64,000 bases of DNA from Perca fluviatilis (lineage: Eukaryota > Chordata > Actinopteri > Perciformes > Percidae), in assembly GCF_010015445.1 (NCBI RefSeq), contig NC_053127.1:11133776-11197775 (forward strand), in the 5' to 3' direction. The notes under the pieces are model-generated. The model made no database searches, had not been told where the DNA came from, and was given only the letters and a program-made list of their open reading frames with translations. Shown here in pieces: positions 25,777 to 37,979 of this stretch; positions within the stretch are counted from its first letter, which is position 1, and the number at the start of each line of letters is the position of its first letter. Both the position numbers and the translations under genes were made by a program.

Positions 25777-26197
25777 CACTGTCCAACTTCTCCTCCCTAC
25801 AGTGCTTAACCAGCCTTTAGATACAAATAATTAAAGTTAAATTAAAGGGAAAAGAGCTTGGATGTTAAACAAGAGCTTATTCATTATTTTACCTACTGTT
25901 AAATAAGAAAATGCAGGTTAATCTCTCATACACTACTCTTTTTGCACTTGCTCTGTTTACTTTGTTTTTATTTTGTGGTTGGATTGATAGCCTACATCTG
26001 GCTTCAGGTTGCACTAAAAATTCATTTTACTTGAACAGTGCAGTGTTAAACAAGTTTAATAAATAGAGATTTGAACCTTATTGAAATTTGTTTTGTGTAA
26101 ATTGTTAATAATTGAGCAATGGAAAAATAATCGCTCATTGAAAAATTAATCAGATTAGTCGACTAATCGAAAAAATAATCTCTAGATTAATCTATTC

Positions 26198-26334
26198 CAC
26201 TTGATGTCAATTGCTCTGCCTCTTTCTGTTGTTTTTATTGTTGTTGTATTCTTTTACACTTCTTTTGCTGCTTTCAATGTCTTATGTATCCCTGTACAGT
26301 GTCCTTGAGTGAGAAAGGCGCCTTTAAATAAAAT

Positions 26335-26373
<39 letters not shown>
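26198..26373 (+). mobile_element. L2-clade LINE 3' tail
   Basis: Contains the L2-type 3' UTR end (tgtccttgagtgagaaaggc then gcctttaaataaaatgta) followed by an ATT tandem tail at about 26336-26373. It is probably the remainder of the element at 22880-23343, with intervening sequence lost when or after the hAT inserted. Confidence 0.75.
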
Positions 26374-26374
<1 letters not shown>

Positions 26375-28172
26375 TCAAACTGTAAATCCCACCAAAAGTA
26401 TCAGGTGACAGCCTGTTATCATTTAAGAATCCTGATTTGATAGAAAAGGTTTGTCTCATTTTGAACTGGAGCATCTGCAGATCAATTCCATACCCTATAT
26501 TTTATGATCCATTAAAGGCACAATACAAGATAAATAATTCCCTGTTTATGTGACCTTTGTTGCCATCTTGACTGTAGAGCTGCTATAGGAACCAGGAGCT
26601 ACAAGCAGGGAGCGAGTGGGGGAAAAAATGGGCGACAATGCTGGAAATATGACAGTGCCGTGAAATGCTTTAAAAAAAATCTGTGGCACTGTGCAGCATG
26701 AACTTTTACGGGGCCATCTGGTTTTTCTTTAGTGTCTGGTAAATCCATATTAGCTGGACATGATTTATTTCAGGACATTTCAATCAATTGCACAATCTCT
26801 CTTTTTCATTTTTAAAAACACCTATAATCTCTGGCAGTTGTCTAAAAGCTTCCTGGGAAATGTATTGAAATAGTAACTGGAGTAGAAATTGACACAGCAA
26901 GTTAAGGCAAAGTAGATGCACCAATAATTAAACAATTACCAATAATGACAATAATTCTGGGAAGCCAGTGAACATGAAAAGATAAAACCTGTAACAGGTG
27001 TAAAGTTTGTTTTTAATAATGAGTAAATGGCTGAGCCAAGCAGTCAAAGTTGGGTCTAAGAGAGGGTTCACCCTGATGGTCCCTTTCTTTGCTGATTTAA
27101 TATTCTTATTAATGGAAAAACAAAACCCCTGGTGGTTATAGTGTTCTGTGTCTTTTCGGCATTTCACTCTTTCATCCAAAAAAAATTAACTTTGTCCATT
27201 CCTTTAGTAGGATTAAGCTGTCAGGTTGTCTATTGGCTTACAGGAACAAAAGGCTTTGAAGACATGTGGCCTGTATGACACCTTTATAATACTGTTGTCA
27301 CACACTGTGTTAATCCACTTAATAGGGCAAGTAGAAAGTCCAGCATCCCTTTGGACTTAAAAGTTCCATTCTAAGCTGCAACAGATAAAACACTGTTTAG
27401 CTATTGGGTAAACTTTGACTGCATTTTTATTCATATGTTTGAGAGGGAACGAAGATGAAGGGAGGTGGTGATCAAGAGTTGTGCCTGGCAGGCTCCCCTG
27501 GGAGAAGTTATCTTTTCCACCCCACTGTACATTCACTGTTGCAGCCCAATGGATTAGACAGGGAGAGGAGTGTTTTTGCTTTTGGGTTTTTTCCCCCTGT
27601 GATATGAAATTCTGTCGACAGAGCTGACAACAGAATGAAAGGTAAAAAAGCCTGCACACAAAAAAAAGCCTGCACACACATACAACGGCCACCTTTTATA
27701 GTCGGAGGAAATATGTTTGCTGAATTCATTATATCGCCTCAGATTCATTACTGCTTGTAATGGCATTATGCTGATGTTGCACAGATTGACTCAACACTCA
27801 GTTTATATTATAGGTCGAAATGAAGGAACATGATGTTATATAGTCCATACTGCATAAAACACAGCAGAAGATTTTTATACATCGGCTGGTAAAATATGCC
27901 ATCATATCAACATTATGATGAGCTGCTGAGCCTCTGCGCTTTCCATCCTCTATTAAAGACGAATGCAATCACAACCCAGCAAGCATTTGGCAGACGGCAA
28001 TATGCAAGAGGAAGTCAAGTTCAACATTCCTCCTACTGGGTATAAAATGTTCATAATTTGATATTATAGCAGAGTGAAAACACTCAGTACAACAGCTTTG
28101 GGCACTGTTAAAAGATATTTAGCTCCTGACTTCACAGAGCGATACAGCAGGAAGCGATGATGGATGACTTAC
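26374..28172. other. Non-coding stretch, possible conserved element near 27850
   Basis: 26510-26720 resembles a degenerate dispersed repeat. 27850-28170 is unique-looking and includes the surroundings of the candidate micro-exon. No other exon was recognised. Confidence 0.35.
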
Positions 28173-28220
28173 GGACATCGTCCCCACTTTCATTTTGGCT
28201 GTGATATACTTCAATGTAGG
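28173..28220 (-). CDS. Candidate 48-bp micro-exon, product not recognised
   Basis: The minus strand reads a cccgcag acceptor, then 48 bases, then a perfect gtaagt donor. The open frame is two bases, 15 codons (YIEVYHSQNESGDDV) and one base. The trailing C plus the leading CT of the Doc2 exon at 5055-5134 makes an in-frame codon, so the two could be spliced together. Known Doc2 proteins also have an acidic Ser/Asp-rich stretch directly before C2A. Against it, the polypyrimidine tract is weak and the codon bias is neutral. The family is not recognised and the call is tentative. Confidence 0.25.
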
Positions 28221-28432
28221 CTGCGGGCTATTACGTGAGCATCTATTTTCATGTCAAAATGTTTGATGAGAAAAGTACAAGCAACTTAACATGAAAAAAC
28301 AGGCCAAAAGGCACAGGCACATATTTTCTTTAGATTTGTCTAGTGGTAGGAAAAGTAATGATACAGTAGATTGTTTTCCAGGGGGCGAGCTCATATATGC
28401 ATATGTTACACTTTGCTGTTTATCTGAATATT

Positions 28433-28456
28433 TTATATATATATATATATATATAC
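28433..28456. repeat. (TA)n microsatellite
   Basis: Short ta dinucleotide run after ttatatata. Confidence 0.9.
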
Positions 28457-29595
28457 AGTATAACAATCAAATAATATGAAAAACGTTCTAGTGTTCGTTA
28501 CACACACAAATATATAGGGTTGGAAAACCGCAAAAATCTTCTGATGATTTTACTATTACAACAACCAGGAGTGGGATTAAAGTTGGATTTAAACTTCTGC
28601 ATTAAAGGGTCATGGCATAGCAATCAAGCCTTTAAACTTACGTTATGCTCACACTACAAGTGACAAATCCACAAAACGGCCAAAAGTGTCCAAAAAGTCG
28701 CCATTGAAGTGTTGCTCAAGTGCTTGTTGATGCCGTTATGGGCTTGTGCGAGTCTGTGACATGGATTGCCAGTTAAGAGCACTTGTGAAGATATCTATAA
28801 TTTGCATGCACCATTGCATTCCCGTATGCAGCTGACTTAGCTTAATAACACAGTACCGCTGCTAGTCATTGCGCGTTTAAAAATGTATGTTACATACCTG
28901 GTACTCCCGTATTAGCTACAATACGTCACCAAACCTGTAGAACCAAATATTGAATGATGAAACGACATTAACAGATGAATGTTGCTGTGCCCCTTTCTTG
29001 CGTGACGAGACTTAACAATAAATCACCTGCCCACCTTATGCAAAATAAGTCATGCACTACTGATCAAGCCATTGAAATGTCAAGTCTGACTGTACCACAT
29101 TATGGGCGGTCTGCAAATGATAAACAGTGCTAGTTACTTCCATTAGGAAGATGTACAGTATGTTATATGAATATGTATGTTGCAGACTGCCAGTTGGCAG
29201 ACTTTCTTAGACTGAGATGTACTGCAGTGAAGATCGGCTGTGTGAGGGAGCGCTTCCTGACTGATGCAGCGCTTAATCTTTGTGTCTGATCAGTGCTGAG
29301 CATCAACTGTATAGCACCTGCCTGGATCGGTAGTGTGTCACCACAGCCAGAGGCCCACAAAATACAGTAAGAGTAAAACAAAAGCAACATCATGCAATCG
29401 CAAAGGCTTTATCAGTTTTACAGTGAAGAATCTATTCACAATCTTAATACATAAATCTCCTGTTTTTAGATTTCTTCTACCTTCCTCTATTTTGTCCACT
29501 AGCTGTTCCTGAAAACATCAAACGGATCGAGGGACCTGCTCACGTGTTTTGAAAAGCAGATGTTAAAGTTTTCATGATTTGTCTGTAGGTTGAAT

Positions 29596-29597
<2 letters not shown>
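28457..29597. other. Non-coding stretch
   Basis: I see no exon, RNA gene or complete transposon. Confidence 0.45.
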
Positions 29598-29657
<60 letters not shown>

Positions 29658-29680
29658 AAAAAAAGAGAGAGAGAGATAGA
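29598..29680. repeat. (TA)n, A-run and (GA)n composite simple repeat
   Basis: About 54 bases of ta dinucleotides are followed by an A homopolymer and a gaga/gata stretch. Confidence 0.95.
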
Positions 29681-30626
29681 TAGTATCTTTCTCAATTTGT
29701 ACTGTATGATGCTGAATATACCTGCTTTGTGTGTGTGTGTCTTTCCTCTGTCAGGCACCTGTCACACACAGTCATTTACCCAGCAGTAGATTGGCCTATT
29801 TGACACTAATCCCACCTAGCTATCATCACGTTTCTTTTTCTCTGCGCTTGTTGTCTTATCTTACAATCACTATCCATGTTATCAGCCATTATGCGGTTGG
29901 AGTGAGTTTCTTTCTTTTTGTTGGCAGTGCTGAGCCTGGATTTTTTTCCTGCACTGCGCCATTGCACAAAATTATTCTTGATATAGTATCTGTGAGAGGT
30001 GATTGAGTTGATCAAAACAGATGTGAACTAAACGGTCACTTGACCAGGTGGTGATTTCAAGTTAATTTACTTTTATAGCCCGTTCACTACAAACATGTTT
30101 TCAAGGACTTCACTGAGGCTACCGTACATCCTTTTAATCAACCATCAATCACAGGACAAAATGACGGCAGGCAGAACGGCATGTTAGAGGGAAGCAATGC
30201 GTCTAACTAATCTTACCTTTCTAAACACACTTTAAAGCCCACAATCTGTTTTGGAAGAAAAATTCTCTACGCCTAGCAATTTAAATTTTTTAACAACATG
30301 CATAGATGTAAGAAGTAGCAAACACAAGCCATTTTTGTGTCGTGTTGCACCCCACCTCTGTCCCTGTCCCTGTCACTCATCTTTTAGTTTTTCTTATCCA
30401 GTGCTTTACAGAAGGTTTTCTTGCATATTTTGTATAGTGTCCCATAGAAATTCGTTTCTGTTGATATGTCGTAGCAGGAAGGTATTTCCAGCATAAACAA
30501 AATCTTCGACCAACATCAGCACTTTACTGTGGTCTCGACAAGAGTATGTCTATGTTCATCCTCATTTCTAAAGTACGCTAAAGTAATGCCATAAAAGCAA
30601 TGCTATAACTTCTTATGGTGCTGTCA
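29681..30626. other. Non-coding stretch
   Basis: Nothing is recognised apart from a short gtgtgtgtgt run near 29728. Confidence 0.45.
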
Positions 30627-30864
30627 ATGGACCTTTTTCACAGCAGACATTTTGACTTGTCATAGTAGGAAAAGCACAGCTGAAATTGATAACGTTAACG
30701 ATGGCTAAATTCCATCCAGTGTTCCAGTAAGCTATTTCAGTGAGTCAGCATGCACAATACCAGGACCTCTCCTAAGTGGAATGCAGCCATCATTAATGGT
30801 TTTGAATACACCTGTGCTTTTTCTACTATGACACGTCAACATGTCGGCCGTGAAAAAGGTCTAT
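30627..30864. mobile_element. 238-bp inverted-repeat element (MITE)
   Basis: Arms of about 53 bp at each end (atggacctttttcac... and its inverse ending gtgaaaaaggtctat), with about six mismatches, share gtcatagtag and aaaagcacag. No ORF. The flanking direct repeat is unclear (ggtgctgt versus ggtgatta), so the family is not assigned. Confidence 0.75.
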
Positions 30865-31392
30865 GGTGATTACCAATATTGTATATGTCCCACACTGTGC
30901 TGTCCTGCTCAAGTTTTTGAAAGGACTGTCAGGTTACCATAAAGGCTGCTCTAATGTCACAAATACAAAAATAGGCAAGGGACTGCAGACTTTATTCGGT
31001 AAAAACCTGTGTCCATCTGATGATTATCAAACTATCTTCAGGCTAGTGTTGACCAGCAGCGCTGCTTGTGCAAAGAGTTTCCCGACACATCCTCACTTGA
31101 TTATGATGTCTCTACTTTCCCCAACTTTCAAGATCTCTGAAGGTTATTTCTTTCCTAACATTGTGATTGGCTGCTCTAAATATTTACCAGAAAGCTAGTC
31201 TGGCTCAACAGATGTACATTGCTGAGATAAAGCCTGACATGCGGCGCATTTCTTACACAGATAGGTCTGGCAATGCGAGAGCATCGGTATCATTCAATCC
31301 ATCATTACCTCCTGCTGAGCTGAATCCGACAGATCACTCATTTGTTCTTTTGATCAATTTAGTTCTGAACAATTGCCTCTGCTCTTTGTCTG
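30865..31392. other. Non-coding stretch with a possible worn transposon
   Basis: 31160-31295 includes taggtctggcaatgcgagag, which resembles the right end of the 6999/62256 family (ggtctggcaatgcgagac) and may be a decayed copy. Confidence 0.3.
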
Positions 31393-31396
31393 TTAA

Positions 31397-32225
31397 AGCT
31401 TAACTCTCGCCAAAATGCAACCTAGGGTCTTTTTGTGAATGTCAAACTTTCGTTTAAAAGCATATTTAGGACGGAATCGCCACTTTTAAGATTTACCGTA
31501 TTTTAGTTTTTTGGTCAAATGGCCTTTTGAATGGGAGTGCTAGGGGCACTTTTATGCTAGCCTCAAAATAGCTATTTTTTAAAATACTAAGAAGGCTCGA
31601 CAGGTTTTGAACAACTCAACGTAGCTCTTATTGTTTCAGACCGCTACCACGTCGACAGTCAAAACGAGTCGATATCCGAATGCGAATGAACGGACTCCAT
31701 ATGAGGCTCCTTTTTCAACTACAAGGTCAATATTGTTTTTCAATAACGACAAAACAAGAAATAATCCATGCATTTATATGGAATTAAGCTTAAAGAGCTT
31801 TCCATCTTTACTCTCCTCTCGGTTATGTTGCATTCGGAAATCGATTGTTTTTGACTGATAAAATGGCTGCGGCCGGAAACAACAAGAGCTACGGTGAGTT
31901 GTTCAAAACCTTTCTTTTTAGTAAACTCTGGGTACACAAACAATGTTGTCAATGCTTTCGTTAAGGTGTAGAGCCCCTAGTGATACTTCGAGCAAAGTTT
32001 AGGCCTAATGTTGTCCAGCCTTCTTACTGTTTTAAAAATAGCTATTTTGAGGCTAGCATAAAAGTGTCCCTAGCACTCCCATTCAAAAGGCCATTTGACC
32101 TAAAAAACGAAAATACAGTAAATCTTAAAAGTGCCGATTCCGTCCTAAATATGCTTTTAAACAAAAGTTTGACTCAGGTACATTCACAAAAAGACCCTAG
32201 GTTGCATTTTGGCGAGAGTTGCGCT
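31397..32225. mobile_element. Long-inverted-repeat (snapback) element with TTAA TSD
   Basis: TTAA at 31393-31396 and 32226-32229 flanks an 829-bp element whose ends begin AGCTTAACTCTCGCC / AGCGCAACTCTCGCC. The arms pair over about 190 bp (31397-31590 with 32030-32225). Pairing resumes further in (31599-31640 with 31876-31911, sharing gttttgaacaact and gtagctctt). The right arm has roughly 85-120 extra bases, so the left arm has lost a block. TTAA and the arm layout suggest a Kolobok-type or piggyBac-type non-autonomous element. Confidence 0.85.
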
Positions 32226-32229
32226 TTAA

Positions 32230-34050
32230 GGCTAATGTTTCATAAAATTGTAATTATTTCTTCAATGTATAGGTCAACCTTGTCTCCTACTGCACAGAAG
32301 TCGAGAGGTCGGAGTGGATGGTTGGCGTACAGAGACTTTGACAGTGAAAATGGTGGTTTATGTCCTGCGTCACGTGTGTGGTTGGTTTAGGCTGCGAAAA
32401 CACGAGAAAGTTCAAGTTTTTCGCTACATACCGATAAAAACATCAATCATGCTTTAGGTGCTGTGGCATTTCTCCTAGTGCAGTGCCAGTTCAAAACCTG
32501 CCTGTTTCAGAAAGGGCTGATTGCTTGGCCTCCGGTATTGCTGCTTGCTGCTTTCTTGAGAACCACTCATCCAAACAACAATACAACTGAGATGACGTAG
32601 ATGTAGAGTATAGATAGAGTATGTCTGTCATTTGCAAACAGCTAGATATTTGGGACCAGGCTATTTCCAGGAACAAAAGCGTTCATTCTGAAAGTTACAT
32701 CGCTGATGCTTGAAATGTTTGAGTTTGCTACAACGTAACGTCTCCGATTTCTTTCTTTCTTCATCTGTTATTGAACAATCGGTAGCGAGCAATGGAGAGC
32801 AAGCTGTACCCAGCATAAAAGCCAATGTTATTTTTGTTCCCCCATTTTGTGCCAGGGAAAGAAATACATCTTCATTATAAAAAATATCTCAACTGTTTTA
32901 AAGTCTCTTTGTATTTCATTACACTATCTTCACATCTATCACAAATTCAATCTTACAAATAATGTCACCGGCCGATGTCAGTAATACCGATCTTTGGCCA
33001 ATAAATAGGTGCATTCCTACGCACTACTAATAAATATGTCCTGTAGATCTCATGAGCTCGCGTTCGACACTGCTCTTCCTTGGGTCCTTAGCTATACACA
33101 CGGCAAGTTTTAAATCGATCAGATGAACGTTTGTTGAGAAAATAGAAAGACAGACCGACGGACAGAGACTCCTTCCATTTTACTTAGATGCCATCACTGT
33201 GGAAGACAATTGTTCTCCCGTCACCAGTAAAATATTAGAAACTGAAGCTTCACCTTTGTATTACTTTCAGACAATTTCATTCCATGTAAAGGATGTGTGT
33301 GTTTATGTTCATAATCTTTTTAATCCATAAAAGAGACAAAAAGGAGTTTGGGACCCACTGGTTTAGTTAGTGTTCTTGTAAAATAGTGTTTCCTCGTGTA
33401 ACAGTATGATCTAAAAATGTATGTCAGCCTAAAACAATGGCTAAATGCTTTTACAAATGAAATGGGGAGTAGAGTGAATTAATGCGGGCTTACACGCCAT
33501 GATCTTTTTGGGTTTAATACAGGATGATTGCAGAATTTTCTCTATATCCACATCTTGTTTTGAATCACTGACTTATCAATTTTGTGTGTGAGTGTGTGTG
33601 GTTGGGTGTGCGTACAGGGACATACGTGTTTATCTGGTGTGCATGCATTAAGTCTGTATAATGTGATTAGGTTATCTGCCTGCACTCTGGGTCTTTCCAA
33701 ACCCCTGAGAAACAGACAGTCTAATCTTGTTGGTTGCTAGGAACTGGGCAAGCTGGGGAATGGATGAGGCAGACAATTTTGTATCCCCATCAAATAGCTT
33801 ACCACATTGGGCTAGACTTGATCTAATATCAAGGGGGAGGGGGGATAAATGGGTGGTTGTGGAAGGGGGATATGCATTTGGCTGGAAACAATCATATTAG
33901 AAAATGTACCGTGGCTGCATGTGGTCATTGTGTGGCTGAATGCTTTAAGACTAGCAGGGTTCGACATATTTGGTTTTGTCCCTGACAGAAGCTTTCAGAG
34001 TGACAATTCCATTCATTTGTTTTCATGGATATTTACTTTGATTTCCATAA
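32230..34050. other. Non-coding stretch with dispersed repeat pieces
   Basis: 33042-33172 (ggtccttagctatacacacgg through agacagaccgacggacag) resembles a common teleost dispersed repeat. A gt-rich run lies near 33587-33610. No exon is recognised. Confidence 0.4.
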
Positions 34051-34058
34051 ATATTTTT

Positions 34059-34337
34059 GGTTACACTTTACTTTAACTTTTCTACATAAGACTGACATGA
34101 CACTGTCATGAACGTGTCATAAAACATTATAAACAAGTCATACACGTTTATGACATAACTCTTTTTTTAGTAAGTGTCATTCGGTTTTGTCATGACATGT
34201 TATGGTTATGGTTATGGTTAGGGTTAGGGTCAGGGTTCATGTGTCATGACTGTGTTATGACATTGTGATGTGAGTGTCATGTATTCATGACAGTGTCATG
34301 TCACTCTTATGTAGAAAACTTAAAGTAAAGTGTTACC
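34059..34337. mobile_element. 279-bp hAT-type MITE with 8-bp TSD
   Basis: Terminal inverted repeats of about 54 bp with three mismatches begin ggttacactttactttaa / ggtaacactttactttaa. An exact 8-bp direct repeat atattttt flanks it (34051-34058, 34338-34345). The interior has gtcatgac half-palindromes and a short ggttatggttaggg array. No ORF. Confidence 0.9.
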
Positions 34338-34345
34338 ATATTTTT

Positions 34346-35465
34346 TTATGGAGGGTTTTGGTGCATAAAGTTTGGATGCAACAGATTGCAGTGCAATAGT
34401 CAATGTACACATTTTAATATAAAATGGATGCACACAAGAGCCATTTTGGTACATGTTTTATGATCTTAGCAGGCTAATAATTTCCCTTTAGGAGAAACCT
34501 TTCATTTTGAGGTTTTTTAATCTATACACTTCGAGATAAGTGTATACATAAACCAGCAGTACATAAACCAAACATGCCAAACAGCAAAGCCATATTCCTC
34601 ATTTTATAGTTTACATAGTTTACATAGAAAGCATATATTTTTCAGACAATATTAGCTCAAATCACTAGGTTAAGGTGCAGGATTGGACAAAAACAATGGC
34701 TGTCTTGAAGAATGATCTTATATTTTCCAAAGGTCAGTTGACCCATGAGACCCTCCCTGTAAAGTTATTAAATGGTATAACATCACACTACTTATACCTG
34801 TGCTATTTAAGAGAGGATAGTCATTATTCACTAACGCAAGAGGTCACTTGGAAAATGCAAACGTAGATTTTTGAATAAACAAGCAAAGCTGTAGTTTATT
34901 TTTCTTTCTTTTTTTCTGTTGAGGACAGTTTAGTTATTCCAAAATTTGAGGGCATAAATAAATGAAGATGTATTTGTTTTTCCTGCTAAATTTAGATAAC
35001 AGTAAAGAAACCAGAAGTATTGTTAACGTTATTGTGTTTCCGTTGGTTGCACCCAGTGAGGATTAAATCCACAACTGTGCAAACTTGTTGTGTCTGATGT
35101 GCACAGAATTTGAATTTGAGTTTTTTGGTGGCTGCATAGTGGTTGCTGAATAACAAATTGGCACATTTCTTTTCCAGAAAATCTAATGGGAAACCTTATC
35201 TACACTCACAGGATACTGAACCTTTTCCTTAATTTTGATGATAGAGTGCTGGTAGAGGTTTTGATCCAAAAGCATGCAACCCTGCCGGTCCCTATTCGAA
35301 TTCTGTTTTTATACTAGCCTAATGTGTTTGCCAAATAGATTTTGAGGAAACGTGATTCCTCCTTAGGATTTGCTCAGTGTTTACATCCTTTCAAATGAAG
35401 GCAGAACTACGTTTTTGGAGCACCCGTAAAAAAGTGCAGGACTATGATGCACTTATGCACTTAAA
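34346..35465. other. Non-coding stretch
   Basis: I see nothing I can name here. Confidence 0.45.
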
Positions 35466-35880
35466 TGTTAAACCTGCAGTGTGGAACTTTTGTTTTCCCC
35501 CCTCTGGCAGTGAGAGTAATTACAAAAACACTGTTGACGCTAGCTTATGACGTATGCCTGCAGGTGAGCTCACCGCATCTCCTCCGCCCCCAGAAGCGCT
35601 CTTTTTAAGTCTTTCAGTGGAGATGAGGGCAAGGGGAAAGAAAAGGGGAGCTTGTTCCCCCGGAGCCATTACGTTTTCTCGCCCCGCAGTTTTCCCTGGA
35701 TTAAGGTGGCTGTTGCCGTGGTCCTGCTAGGCACCCTGCTATGCCCTGCTACACCCTGCTATGTCCTGCTATGCCCTGCTACGCCGTACAGTGCCCTGCT
35801 ATGTTATGTCCAGCTACACCCTGCTATGTCATGCTATGCCCTGCTACGCCCTGCAGTGCCCTGCTACGCCATGAACTACT
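35466..35880. repeat. Dispersed repeat with a cctgctatgc minisatellite
   Basis: 35466-35640 is a dispersed-repeat-like lead-in (gcagtgtggaacttt). 35727-35868 is a tandem array of about fourteen degenerate 10-11-base units of the form ccctgctaygc. It reads in frame as spurious Cys-Pro repeats. Confidence 0.85.
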
Positions 35881-36160
35881 ACAACAACTACTATTTCTAG
35901 TCATAGTTCCATTATCTTTATTGTCACTGTAATTGCCACTGTTCACCATACCCCAAACTAAGAGCCTGGGTCTGTCCGAGGTTTCTCCCTAAAAGGAATT
36001 TTTCCTCACCATTCAAGGTTTTTCCTCACCACTGTCTCACTAAATGCTGGCTCTTGTGGAAATTACTGGAATTGTTGGGTCTTTGTAAATTATAGTGTGG
36101 TCTAGACCTACTCTATCAATATGATTTGATAATATAAATAAAATTGAATTGAAAAGGCCA
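35881..36160 (+). mobile_element. Retroelement-like 3' segment ending in aaattgaattga
   Basis: Contains cctgggtctgtccgaggttt, gtctttgtaaattatagtg and tggtctagacctactctat, and ends ataaataaaattgaattga. I recognise this as a very frequent percomorph repeat whose short-period 3' tail looks like a non-LTR retroposon. The clade is not determined. Confidence 0.6.
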
Positions 36161-36239
36161 AGTGATGGTGTTGTCAGATGAGGTCATTATCTATGCCAGA
36201 AATGTAGTCTATTTTCCGCCACAGAAAAACATACTTCCA

Positions 36240-36720
36240 GTAAAACTGGATTTTTAGAAAGTTGTTATAAAGCAAGCTTGTTTGTCTTCACCTTGTCGTC
36301 GCTTTCTTTTTTTGACTTTAATCCTTCCTCTGAAGGCTGAATTTCTTTTTTAGCTGGAGCATCCACTCCAAAAGCTTTTCTTGGACGCTTCTTAGAATTT
36401 TCCGTTATAGCTTCTGCCATACTCCTAGCTGCTGCTACATCGCCATTTTCTCTACTAGAGTGCAGATCGGGCCGCATTTTTCTGTCCGAGCCCGGCCCGC
36501 GCCCGACAGAGCAGTAACCGAACCCGGTCCGAACCCGACAGGCATTAAGATATTTATGTCCGAGCCCGACCCGAGCCCGACACTCATACTAATGACATGT
36601 ACGTTTGTTTGGAAAGCCCATTTTTATTTAGCAACTGTAGGAAGGCATTCGGAAATGTCAAGAGATGAGCGCATCAGCGCACACGGGGCAACAAGCGTAC
36701 GTTAACACAGGCGCTCACCT
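36240..36720 (-). mobile_element. DNA-transposon-derived fragment with Lys/Ser-rich frame
   Basis: A minus-strand frame (36265-36477) reads SMAEAITENSKKRPRKAFGV and a Lys-rich continuation, a basic leader like the start of a transposase. Upstream on that strand lies a cggg-rich repetitive segment (36470-36590, cgagcccgacccgagcccga on the plus strand) resembling the subterminal region of a hAT-type element. No terminus or TSD is defined. Confidence 0.4.
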
Positions 36721-37979
36721 ACTATTTAAATATTTAGCCAAGAATACGATTTTTACCTAAAAAAAAAAATTAAAAAAAAATTAAAAAAAATGTTAATCAT
36801 GCTTTAGTTTCTACAAGCTGATATTGTCTTGCAAGAATGGATATTATAGGGAAAAAGAAGAATATACATTCACACTTGTATAAGCCACATCTTCAAACAA
36901 CACCGGTGCTCGTTCTCATATGTGCAGCCCAGAGAAGCCCAGACACGTCTCAGCCATCAATCAGGTTTTAGGTCTTTCAACCGAGACTGTACTTTCACAA
37001 TTTTTAGGAGCAATCCATGTCATTCAGGCTGCCTCCCTTTTCTCAGTCAATCACCACATACTCTTACACACTCTCAGACTTCACGGGGTTTCTAGCAAAG
37101 GTTTGCAGGGTTTTCCCCCTACCTGGCTTCTGTTATGGAGAAAGTCTCTTGTTCACCACACAGCATGCATACTCTCAGGCTCAGTGCTTGACATCAACCA
37201 ATTCTCTCTTCACATCACCTCTCAGTTCTCGTCATCATGTCTTAAATATTCAGGGGAATATATCTCAGCTGTGCCTATTCTTCCACTCTACTGATACATG
37301 CTGTACAGCCACAATACAGTACATGTACTACATGCGTGGCTGACATTTCCAAATGGATTTCCTACAAACACAAACTTATGATAAAAAAAAAAACTGAGCT
37401 GCTTTTCTTTCCTGCTAAATCCAGTTCACTACATGATCTTTTTTAGAATCATTGACAAAACCAAATTAACACCTACCCCAACCAGCTAAAACATTTCATC
37501 CCGAGTGACGCTTATGGGTAATGTTCTCTTTTAGGTCCCAGCATTGATCATTTCCTGGCTTGGACACAGTACCTCCCTCATTGTTGGCCTCTGCCAATAA
37601 CTCATTTAATGGACATATGAGCATTTAAGTATTAAAATAGACTTGATAAAATGTGAACCTATGCTTTAACTATCCTTCCATTTGTAATTTTTGCTGTTTA
37701 AATGCTACTCATAACAGTGAGTAGCAGTGTAAAATAGTGCATCATGGAAACAGTAAGAGTAACCTATGTGTCACAGATGCAGCTTTAGTACAGGATGTGA
37801 GGACTGGGTCAGCCAGTGTATCCACTGTTGCCCTCTACACGTTGTCAGAGATTGTATCTTGTGGCGGATGGTGCCTGCTTAGTGCAGATTCAATAAGGTG
37901 TGGCACTGACGGCTCCATCTCCACTGTGTAGGCTCGGTGAACAGCAGCATCACAGCATAACAACCGCACACTGTTCATC
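36721..37979. other. Non-coding stretch
   Basis: An A-rich run lies at 36760-36792. No exon is recognised. Confidence 0.4.

Larger units (their letters stand above)
23344..26197 (+). mobile_element. hAT relic with BED-finger exon, hosting Tc1 and a duplicated segment
   Basis: It starts tagggctgggacgattcgtcg with a subterminal tcgacatagtcgac palindrome, and its other side contains gattagtcgactaatcga near 26152-26170. The outermost right terminus is missing, so no TSD can be defined. It holds a transposase 5' exon (24942-25233), a nested Tc1 element (23532-24801), and copy B of the 465-bp repeat (25312-25776) directly after the BED finger, where the catalytic exons should be. It interrupts an L2 element. 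Confidence 0.7.

Noticed and set aside
32000..32390. 136-codon plus-strand open frame (31980-32390)
   Set aside because: Most of it is the right arm of the snapback element; the frame is incidental.
34195..34235. ttaggg-like run suggesting interstitial telomere repeat
   Set aside because: Too short and irregular, and it lies inside the 279-bp MITE.
35652..35932. Cys-Tyr-Pro-rich plus-strand frames
   Set aside because: Translation of the ccctgctaygc minisatellite, not a gene.
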